NCBI GenBank assembly: GCA_022747635.1
Contig: JAKTNV010000024.1
Location: 7,593,303 to 7,657,302 of the forward strand
Direction: 5' to 3'
DNA from: Hetaerina americana
Lineage: Eukaryota > Arthropoda > Insecta > Odonata > Calopterygidae
Length of the DNA stretch: 64,000 nucleotides
Under the pieces are notes generated by a model, which searched no databases, had not been told where the DNA came from, and saw only the letters and a list, made by a program, of their open reading frames with translations. Shown here piece after piece: positions 47,601 to 59,600 of this stretch. The translations under genes and the position numbers were made by a program. Numbering within the stretch: position 1 is the stretch's first letter; each line of letters starts with the position of its first letter.

Positions 47601-50600
47601 AAGAAGAAGAAGTTGGTGGATGGGGAGACGGGTGAGGAAGGAGTTGAGGATGATGGAGAGGATGAGGAGAATGGAGAGGAGGATGGGGAAGAAGAGGAAG
47701 AAGATGGGGAGGGAGAGGATGATGGAGAAGAGGAGGAGGAAGAGGAGGGGGAGGACGAGGCAGAGGACGTGCTGGAGAGTGAGACCCTCAAGAGAGCTGT
47801 TAGGAGTGGTCCTTATGCCATATGCAGAAAAGCTGGACTTGGTGAGCGGTTGATTCATTAGTGTCATGTTAAATGGTTAAAACAGTGAATGGATCTGAGT
47901 TCTCTTCCTCTTAATCTGGGAGAAAACTTAATTATGCAGAATGAATGTTATCTCTTTTAGTTATCCAGTTTATTCACAGATTTCCAGTCTCCATCACAGC
48001 CTCTCGGACATTATTCAGTGTCACCAAATGGTTGCCTTTTAAGCTCTGTTAAACTTTAAAAATCATTATTTTCAAGCTCCTTATCTAGTTGTTGTGTTTG
48101 GTGTTGTGTCTACTTTGTTTGTTAGAATTAGTACAAAATCACTGCACAAGTGAGTCCTGAATTGAAGAAACTTGATGTCAGTTTATACAAACAGTAAGGA
48201 AACTAATATGGGGAATCATAGTGATAATTCACATGTATAATCACTCAGGATTACTACTTCTATAATTTGATGATACCTACATTTGCTTTCAATCAGCTGA
48301 CAGTGTTTAACTATGTAAAACTTTATACTAGTTAATGAAATAGTGATAAAAACTAAATAATCATGTAAAAGATACACAAGTGATTCTATGAAGTATGCCA
48401 CTAGAAAAGTGATGATAATAGTCTTCAAAATTAAAATATACATGTACAGCTAATCTTACATAGTTACTGGTTAGGTTGCAGGCTAAGAAAACAGATCATT
48501 CATCACTTTTATTAATCCACCTATGTCTTGCCTTCCACTGTAACAGATAATTAACTGGTATTGTTAAATTTTTATTAAATTTGACTTTATAGGCCAATCA
48601 AATCCACGGTTGTGCTGATACTCAATTGATTTTTATTTTACACGCATAAATATATCTCTTTTTGTCCGCTCTACCTATTGAGTTTTTGTTTGATACATAA
48701 TGGACAGTCAGCGTGAAATATGTCCCCTAATAATTAATTGCATCATTAAATTAAATATAATTTGTAGGGATACATTTCGTACCTTGCTGAAATAATTAGT
48801 AAATGTATTCTTCTGTCAGATGGATTGGCAAAGAAGTTTGGCCTCTCTCCTGAGCAATTTGCTGAAAACTTGAGAGATAATTACCAACGCCATGAAGTTG
48901 AGCAAGATCCAGTAGAACCCTCAGATGTAGCCCGAGAATATATTACTCCGTAAGTACATTTATTTGTTCAACAGAAGACATTATTTACAATACCTTGTTC
49001 TGCTGAAGTGAGTTGTAAACTTTTAGAATGTTTAAAAGTTAAGTAATTGTAATTTGAAATTCAGAATTGAGTTTTAGCTGATTCTGTTTTTGCTCTGAAC
49101 ACATTCGGCATCTAAGAAAGGAAAAAAATGGGGGTATTAAAAGAACAAATGTCAGTGTAAGGACAACATGACTTGTACTCCTATTTTTATGTTACTAGCC
49201 AATTTTCAACCCCTGATGATGTATTGCGAGCCGCCAAGTTTATGGTGGCTACTCAACTATCCCGGGAGCCCCTGGTCCGAAGATGTGTGAGAGAAACCTT
49301 TTTTGAAAGGGCAAAAATTACTGTTCGCCCTACAAAGAAAGGAATGAAGGAAATAGATGAAAATCATCCTTGTTATAGGTGAGTGAATATTTAATACTTA
49401 ATTTTACAATTCAATTTGTGATTATGGTATTTCTCCTAAATTAGTTTCCCTCAAGTATAGTCTCCCATCAATTCTGAAGTGTTAGTTTGTAAAATAGGTT
49501 TGAAGCCAACTACAGACCTTATATTTGATATTCTGAAGGGTTTAACAGTTAAATAAAAGAGCTTCATCCGCTGCTATTTCTGTGTGGTCTATTGATCACT
49601 GAAGTCAATTAACCATTAAAATTTTTGTATTTATTAAAAACGTATGTAAAAAATTTAAAGCTGTAGGGTGCAGGAAACTTGTTAAAAGGAAACCATGGAT
49701 GACAGATAAAAGTAATGGGCCCTGGAAAATAGGGAAGGAAGCACAAAATATAGAACAATGAAAGGATAAAAGTGTTATGTATGAATAATGTTTAAAATTT
49801 GTGAAGGAATTAGTCAAGGGGTGAGGTAAAACCTGTGTGAAGAATTGCAACGTAACCTTGGTCAGGGAAAGGTAAAATCAGCTCACATAACACTGAGGCA
49901 CCACAAAAGTGAGCACGAAGTAATTGTGAATGCATGAATGCCATCAGATGCAATTCTTATAAAAGATGATGATAAAGCTTTAAGATGGAAAAATTATATG
50001 GGACAGCTTTATAGCAGAACACAAATTCATTCAGGAATACTCAAAGATAATAATGTGAGAGGTATTTCTAAACATGTGTTTAATTTTACAATGAAATGGA
50101 GGTCAAACAGATAAACAAGGCATGAGGAATCTATTAAAATCTGCTAAAATACATCGTTTAAATAAGTATCAGTTGGTTTTCATCGCTACCACACCAAGTA
50201 AGGACAGGGTGAAATATTAAAATAAAAAAAGTATCACAAACTATAGATTAAAGATTATGATGGGATTGCACTGACATAAATTGAAAGTGAAGAGCATTAT
50301 GGTAAAGAAAAATTGTGGTTTTTTAAATGCATATGAACAAGAAAAATAGTCTTCATCCCAAATTCTTCTAAAGAAGTTAATGTAAAAAGAGTGAACAAGC
50401 TGTATTGCTCTCATGAATCTAAAGAATGCTTTAAACAACATTCATGCTCTATCCTGAAGGCTAATGAAGTAAACCTAGATAACAGAAGATTCGTGATTTC
50501 TCTACATTGACAGCAGGTGGTAGTGGTTAGGTGGCTATAGTAAGTGTAAAATGAGCTAAAATAAAGGTGTAAGTCAGGGATGCTGCTTCATTATTGTCTT

Positions 50601-53600
50601 TAATGTTAAGTGTTCAACAAGGAGTTAGTAAATGATATCAAGGTTGAGCATAAGAGGTGGAGTGGAGAAATGAAGAGCATGCTGAGGGTTTAGGACTACT
50701 CTGGCTTATTTGGAAAAACAAAAAAGAACTGATTTAGGTAGCAGTGTCTTTGAAGAAGGAAATGGATGACATTTTTTTCGAATCAATTGCATTTAAGGTA
50801 ATGGTTTGTAGCTCATGCAAGGTAAGCACAAGGAAAGAATACGCTTGAACAAGTGGAAGACTTATGGTCTCTTTAGGCAGCAGTGTCACCATCAATGGGA
50901 GAAGCAAGAGTTGTAATTAAAAATTAAGAAGACTTGGTATCTGAAGAAATAAAAAAAAAATACATGGTTAACAACCAGGTCAGCTAAATTGGGTGTGGTG
51001 GGCAAATTTCACTTTGTGCTAGACCTACCAGCATGTGTTACACACTCATCAAAGAGGGGAGGCAGAGTAGGCCTTTTCCGCATACCATGTGTGAGCACAT
51101 AGCTTGGGTTTAGCTGAGAGTTTCAAGAGACATCACCTGGAGGTGAACTTCAACCCTCAATCCAATATCTAAATGCCAAACTCACTGGACCCTTGAAGAA
51201 AACGTTCGTCTAATCTCCATAAATTGGCAGATATTCCAATTGTGAAAGAGCATTTTTCACTGTTGTGCATTCCTGCCAGTTTATGCAAATACTTAGTCAT
51301 TATACTTAAAATGGAAAAGTATAAGCTTCTCCTCATGGCTGTAGAAAGCATGATTTACATGCAAGGAATAGGCATAGGCCGTAAGCATTATATGTATATT
51401 GTTAACATTAATCCCATAGGAAATTTGCTTGGATTAAGAATGAGTTGCTTTCTTCTTAAGCCTATGGGAAGATTTAAACTCCGTTCTATGTAAATATTTC
51501 GATTACTTTAGGATGCCTTCAACATGGTGGCCATGATATAATGAAAATTAAACCTTCCTTACCAATGATGATGTCAAATGTTATTTCTGATTGAAAACAT
51601 TTTACTTCCTCCATCAGTTATTCACTATTCATAAGTACTAAATCACTCTTCTCTGTCTATTTATTCTTTCTTTATTTCAAGATTATTAGTAACATTCTCC
51701 AAATGGAATTGGTCACTGATATTAACCACTCTTGAAAGAACTGTATTTTTTGTATTGCTTAATTACTAGGACTTCACTGAATCCTAAACGTGTGTGAATA
51801 GTGCTACCATTCATTCCTCCAACAAAGGTCTTTTATGCCATTTCATAGTTTTACTTTTTTCTGTCAAATTGAAACAGACAGACTATTTTTGACAGTTTCT
51901 GTCAAAAATAGTCTTATTTAACTTTATTGGGGAAGATAAGATCAAAAGATAGATGTTCGTTGAAAAATGTTCATTTAGAGATTTTGATCAAGCAAGACCT
52001 TATGTCTTACTAATACTATTTATTGAATTCTAGTGATACTTTCATTGATAAAATGTTAAGAAAAAGTTCATTTGTTGCATCCTAATAAATACAAATATTC
52101 ATCCATTGTTTAACAATGCACATTATGGATCATGTAAATCTGACTCTTCTCTGGTTTGCAAGACCATGGTATGGTCATTTGAAATCAGTGAAAATAATAT
52201 TTGTACTTTTAATTTTTACACATTTGCGATTTTCAAACTTTCTATGATTGATGTGTGTATAAATATTGCTTTTTTAAATTATTTATTTGAATTTTATTAT
52301 ATTTTTCAGTATGAAATATGTTAAAAACAAACCAGTTCGAGACTTATCAGGGGATCAGTTTTTGAAGTTGACTCTTGCTGAAGAAGACAAATTGATAGAG
52401 ATGAAAATTAGTGAGCAGATAGATGGCATAACTTCAGCTTCCTATATTGAAGAAGTTAAGCAGCTATATTATCGGGTAATTATGGAATGATATTTGGGAT
52501 ATTTTTTTAAAATATTAATTTTGGCATATTTGATGACGTTTACCTTAAAGTTATTGCCTATGATTACAATTCACTGCGCAAATTTGAATAAGTTCTGGGT
52601 GAATCCGAACAAGTAATTGTTAAGAGATCCTCAGCACTTTGCATGTTAACATAGTGATTTTTATGAGGCAATATAATGTTTCAAATAATTTTTAAGGCAT
52701 CCATTTATGATTCAATTTACTTCTCTTTTTGGAGAAATGAAGAACAAAAGATTGATGCCTTTGTCATGAGCTCATGGAAACCATGCAAAAGTTAGTTGAC
52801 ACAAACTTGGTGGATATTTTAAAAGTAAGGAATTTGCTTTTGGTTGTGGAACCGCTTCATGACTTTGAATTTCTACTTAGACATATTTTGAATATTTTAC
52901 TCTAAAAGTTTTCAAAGTCCTTGGGCTTGCTCATGAGGCTTTCCTAGTTGCCAAATGTAGAGTACATACTAATTGAGATCACTAGTTAATAGCTGCCCTC
53001 AATATGCATGGAAAATCGTTGATATTATGGACCATTAAACTTGACAAAAATGATCACTTCTTAAAAACAAGATAATTCAATTTTGTTTTTTATCATGGAT
53101 AATCTTTGCTGACCGGTTCTTATATGTCATTTAAATATGGAGTCGAAAAATTTGGGAAATAGGATATTTTTAGAACTTAATTATGTAATACTGTGTGTAA
53201 ATATATTGAGACTAAAATACATAAATGAATCCTTAAATTTTTTGGGTGTCAGAGTTAGAGGCAGAAATGTTAACTTAATCTTACTTCTGTATCAAATTTT
53301 TATTCCTAGGATGAATTTAGCAAGAATGTTCAAGAATGGAATGCATTGCGTGTTGACTGTGTAGAGTTAGCTCTCACCCAGTTGCTATTACCTGTCCTTC
53401 GTAAGGAGTTACAGGCAAGGTTGCTGGGAGAAGCCCGGGATTCTGTATTGAGGAGTTGCTGCCGAAAGCTGTATAATTGGTTGAAGGTAACTTTGCATAC
53501 CAAGTTTATATTCTGTGTAGTCGTACAATTTCACATAAATGTATTGAAGTGTTATTCATCATTGAAAGTCAACTTGGCATTCCAAAAATAAAGAAAATAC

Positions 53601-56600
53601 AGTAACATCAATTATCTGTGCTCATAGCTGCCAGATGAAACGAAGATAATAAAAAAACATGGATAACTAAATTATGTGGAAAATATGGTCATAATATAAG
53701 CAGATATATGTATGGAAAATTTTTCACTCCTTGTGATTAATTCATTTTTTTTACTACTGGAAAGTACATTTTTCCCTATTTCACCCATTTTTATAAGAGT
53801 GGAATTATAGTTTTACAAGAGCATAAAAATATCATCAAGTGAATAGCTGAACACATTTTGCTCAGGAAGCCAAACCATTCACATAGTCAGTAAAAATCAA
53901 ATGACTGGTGAAGTATGAATATTATCAAAGGATTAGTGATATGGATTTGTATCATATAAAACCGATTACAATAATTCAGTCTAGATAGTTAATGGCCTAC
54001 TTTTTCTACAGTAATACAGGGTGCGGCAACATAATTTCCTTATTTCAATGCAAACTTGCATTTAAAAAAGGAAGTTATGTTACTGCACCCTGTACTAGGT
54101 ATTTGCTCATCTTAAAGAATGATATGGAATTATGGGGGCTCGTAAATATAACACGCATTAATGTCAGAGAAACAGTAATGGGAAACTCTAGATTTTACAA
54201 AAAATTGTCAATTAATGCATTAAATATTATTAGTAACCCTTTATTTAGTGAAAGGAAAATCAATAAATAAAAACCATTCATCTCAAACTTTTTCAAAAAG
54301 TATATCGAATTTTCGAAGAGTTTAACTATCTTAGCTATTTCAATTTTATAATAAATTCGAGGTATTGGGAAGAGAGTAGCATGGATAATCCACAAAATGG
54401 ATAATTGAGAGTCAACTGTTTTTTGTATCTGTGTTTATTTATGTTTTAATTATTATGAGTTTTTTTATTTTTTGAGCATTGAAAACTTCCATTATATGAA
54501 CTCGTTAGCCACTTGTTTTGGATTTCACACCCAAGATTTTCAGCCTGTTGCTAAAATAAAATGGATTATATAATTCAAATGTTGATTTTACCTGTATATA
54601 TTCAAATGAAAATACACTTGCTCTTCGGGTTGAGGATAAAATTGCAAACCTTGAATTAAAATTTTCCATTGCTGGGAAAACATTTGCACCTTTCACCCTG
54701 AAGAAAATTTTGTCTCATGTTTTGTTTGCATGTCAGCTTAATTATAGAACTCTTGAATATATCATCTGCATCTCCTTCAAATGTTCCATTTGACAAAACA
54801 AAATTTTGTAAAAGGAATTTTCATTGGCAGAGTTTAGCCATATCCAATATATTTGGTTGACTGCTAAAGAAAATTAATAATTAATAAGATACTAGGTGTC
54901 TACATATTTTAAAGATAAAAGTCAGTTGTGTATCTTTGTATATTAGTGGTTAGATGATGCTGAATGTACAAATTTTCTGATTTTCAATTTAGGTGTCATC
55001 GTTTGAGGGTAGGTACAATGTTTTCTAGGAATTACCATCACATTTCAGTGCTAGCACAACAAGTGTCCAACATAGTAATATGTTATCCTTAATTAGTAAA
55101 CACGTTACACGTCAGTGCTCTGGGAAGAGATCTGTGGTGCAGATGCCTGTCTGTTGTTGTGTTTCCGTGTAGTGATCTGCTGAGATGGAAAATATTGAGA
55201 TTCAAGCAGTGGTTAATTCTTCATAAGGAAATGTATGAAAGTAAAGGAAATTCATTCAGACTTTCAGAACACTCTTGGGGGCTCTTCTCCCTCATATTCA
55301 ACTGTTGCCAAATGGACAAACATGTTTAGTATCCCAGAAATCATTGCAAAAGTGCATTGAATCGTCATGGAGGATGATCGACTGAAAGTACAAGAAATTG
55401 CTGAAGCTGGAGTGATGTCATCTTAACTGGCATATTACATTTTAAAAGTGGAATTGGATATGAGGAAATTATCTGCTTGATGGGTGCCACGATTCTTGAC
55501 ACAATACTACGCTAATCTCTTAGACAAACTGCAACAAAAGATACATGAGAAAACGCTAGGCTTGGCAAGGAAGAAAGTCATTTTTCATTAAGACAATCCA
55601 CACACATGTCGTTGCCATGTCAAAAATAGGTGAACTAAGATACGACTTGTTACCACACCTGCCTTATTCGCCTGATTTGGCTCCATCAGGTTTCCATTTC
55701 TTCCCCATGCTCAAAATTTTCCTTGGTGGATGGAGATTCTTTTCAAAAAAGAACTAACAGCCGAAGTAGACAGGTATTTTGCAGGCCTGAAGGAACCTAA
55801 TTTTCGAGATGAGATCAAGACATTGGAGCATTGCTGGACCAAGTTTATTAGTATGCATTTAGACTATTTTGTAAAATGTAAGCGTTTCGCTGGCATCTTT
55901 TATTTCTATTCAATTCTAAAAACTTTTGAAATTACCCCCATAATAAAATCCGAGAGCTTTGCCTGGTGTAATTATAGTTGATATTTTATTTATTCTGTAG
56001 GTTGCACCTTATGCAGTAGAATTCCCTGATGAAGATGAAGAAGAATGGGATACTGGGAAGGGTGGTACTCAAATAAGAGTGATGGCTGTGGCTTATGTTC
56101 CTGACTTATCACAGGCTGCGTTTGCATGTCTTGTGTCTTCTGACAGAGATTGCTCAGATTATCTTCGATTGCCCCACCTGCTGAAAAGAAAAGATGCTTG
56201 GCGAGAGGAACAGAAGGCACAGAAGGTTAGTATCAATGTGCAAGTTTCTTAGTCACATGGTGATTTGGAATTTGCTTTTACATATTCAATTGGAAGTGTT
56301 TATATTATTTTGTGAAAGGTATTGATTAACTTATTAGTATGTATAGGTAATTTTTTTGGATTAAGTTCTGATAATGATTCTTAGATAAGAGAAGTTGGTA
56401 AAAATTATTCACCTTGACTGGGATTCCAAGGGGAATGATTTTTACCCTCTGAAATTGTTGCATTGAGATGCATAGTAGAGGATGACTCCATTAATAGTTA
56501 CTGCTGTGGCATCTCCTGCAGTTTCTTGGAATTTGTCAGAGGAGAAGTTTGGTTGAAGAAAAGCTAGAATTGACTAGAACACCCTTCAAAATATTTAGAT

Positions 56601-59600
56601 CTGGAATTTTTAACCCAAGCTCTCCTTACTCTGACTATTTTGTGTGGGTAGCAATGATATAGGAGTGAAAACAGAGATCAATTGACTGTAAATAATGAAG
56701 AACTGCCATTAATTTTTAATAATGCATGCAAATGGAATCTGGTAACATACAATAGTGTTTCAGATTGGATAAAATGCTGTTCTCCTGGATGAAATCTTCT
56801 TTCACCCCTTAATTTTGCAGGAAGCAGATTTAAATGCCCTTAGGAACTTTATTGGCTCAAAGAAACCTCACGTCATTTGTGTTGGAGGTGAATCTAGAGA
56901 GGCTATGATGGTGGCAGCAGACTTGAGGGAAATAGTTGGTCTCTTGGTGGAAGATGAACAATTTCCACAAATTTCAGTAGAGATTTGTGATAATGAGCTT
57001 GCAAAAATATATGCTAACTCCATCAAAGGAGAGGTAAGAAAGAAACAAGTTTTCTTATTTTTTTAATGTTAAAAGTTTTAATCGCATTGGTAAGTCACAT
57101 AGCCATTCTGCAATCCTCTTCCATTGAAACAATCATATCTCCCGATGGGGTACCCCAGTTTACAAAGAAATAGCCTCACGGATTGGAAGATAGTGACTAG
57201 TAACTATCACTGCTATCTTCAATGGTGGAAACAAGACCATTGCATCAGCATCATATTTCACTGCATCTGTAAAATCATGGAACACTTCATTTTCAGCAGT
57301 ACAATCACTTTTCTGCACAGTCATAACGTAATGTACTCAGCAATGACCAAGGTTTTAGTAAAAGCTTATAATGTGTTGTATTATTGCCTGTTTACACATG
57401 ATTCTCTATATTCAATGGAAAAGAGCAAACATGTTGATGAAATCTTTGTGCATTCCAAGAAAATTTTTGATGAAGTTTCACTTGTTGCATTGATAAATAA
57501 ACTTTGAGGATGGGAAGTGCACATTTTTTAAGTGGCAGATTTGAACTATGAACAGTGATTAGATGCCTTGTTCTGGTCTGAGCATTAGCCTTTGAGGTAA
57601 AGAATAACAAATGTGTGTGTAAAATTTTTCTGCAAATTTAATGAAAACTTAAGAGAGACATTTCAGTTGTTTTACCATGTGGCATGTAGAATTATCAAGA
57701 AAAAAGAGAACATTATGATTTTGCTGTCTCATCTTTCCGTCAAATCATTGTAAATAATATTCAAAAATCATTCTTTCACCATTTATAAGCTTCTAAACTG
57801 CTTCGTCTTCAGTATCAGGGATTTAATTGGCTGAGCATGGAAAAATAACCCTCATTTGTTCTTACAAGGGCTGTTCAAAAGCTTCCAAAACTTTTTAATT
57901 ACAAAAAGAAATACTTTACTAATAAGTAATAGGTCAGGGTTCCCTTCAAGTATTACAATGCAACTATTTCAGAGTCCAAATCTCATCCGCCTTGACCAGG
58001 ATTTGAACCTGGATCTGGATCTTACATTCCGTAAAAGGATGCCTTAGTAGCTTATCTTGCTAAAGCACTCAGCCAGACATCGAGAGATCTGGGTTCAAAT
58101 CCTGGTCAATACAGATGATTTTTACACTTTGAAATTTTTGCATTGTAATGTGCAATTAGCGGATGTCCCTGTTAAAAACATTACTGGTGTGGCAGTTTCT
58201 TGGAACCCTTCGAAGTAGTCTTTTCCCCAACAAATACACTTTTCCCAATGGTGTCTCCATTTTTTGAAATCTTCATGGAACGTTTCTTCTGAAATGCTCA
58301 TAAGCTTCTCTGTTGAATTTTTCTCTTTCTCTGGAATGATGGTAAATCTTTTTCCTTTGAGTAAGGTTTATAGTAAAGGGAACAGGAAAAGTACACATGG
58401 GGCCAGGTCTGGTTAGTAAGGTGGGTGGGGAAGCACAGTGGTCTTCTTTTTAACTAAAAACTCCTGAGTTCTGAGAGACAAATAAGATAAGGGTGTTGTT
58501 GAGGTGAAAAAAACCACTCGCTGCTCCTCCAAAGTTCAGGCCGCTTACGCCTGATTCTCTCTCTTTGGTGTTTTTTAACCCCGAGGTAGTATTTCGTGTT
58601 GACTCTCTGGCCTTTAAGTAGGTATTCATGATGCACAACCCCCTTTCCATAAAATAATAGTCAAACATCACCTTAACATTTGAGTGACCTTGTCGAGCTT
58701 TATAGGGGTGGGCAAACATTTCCCCAGTATATTGTGAAGATTGCACTTATGTTTCGATGTCATATCCATTAACCTATAACTCATCACTTGTTATGATCCT
58801 GGAGAAGGTTGCATCATCTTTAGGTCAAAGAAACAGTTCCTGACTGACTTGAACTCTATGTTGTTTCTGGTCTGCTTTCATCATACCAGGCATGAATTTG
58901 GTGGCGACTCGATGCATCCTTAATTTTTCAGTCAAGATTTCAATGCACAAATCAATCCAGATGCACACTCTTCTGCAAGTTTCAATACAGTTAAACATCG
59001 ATTTGCACAAACAAGAGCCTTCATTTTCTTGATGTGGGGATCTTCAATTGATGTTGATGGTCTTCAGGAACACTCGTTGTCTTCCACTAATAGCTACTGT
59101 TCCCTTTTGGAACCAGGTAAACCACATCGCATGTGGCACATTTCATAGTACCTCACCGTAAGCCTTGGTAATCAATTTAAATGTTTCCGTGAAGGATTTA
59201 TTTGCAGAGTTTTACCCAGAACACTGCTCCTTAAAAAAACTCATTTCTGTGGATCTGATTTTTCCCTGCACTCCACGAACACGTCTTCACATAAATGGTC
59301 ATAATTAATCAACAAAACAAGATATCAACCAAGCGGTCGAAGGTGGTTATTTGGGAAGTTTCTGCAGACACAAAGCCTCCAATTGGATTAAAAAATAACC
59401 AACTGGAGGTGCATTATTCAAAAAGTTCAGGAACCTTTTGAACAGGCCTCATGTTGTCTTTTGTAATTGTTGATAATTGATGGTAGTCTAGCCTTTCAAT
59501 TCCAGCATGCTTCATCACTTACATTGCCACATTCACTTGAAAAATTCCACAGAAAGGGCATGCTCTGGACATGTTGTTCAACCCAACCATTACTCACCAG

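Noticed and set aside
47498..47867. Ser- and Leu-rich open frames opposite the purine tract
   Set aside because: They are complement shadows of the GAG/GAT/AAG repeats of SPT6 exon 11.
58030..58110. tRNA gene suggested by gggttcaaatcctgg
   Set aside because: The expected 3' and 5' acceptor strands do not pair. It is part of an inverted SINE dimer.
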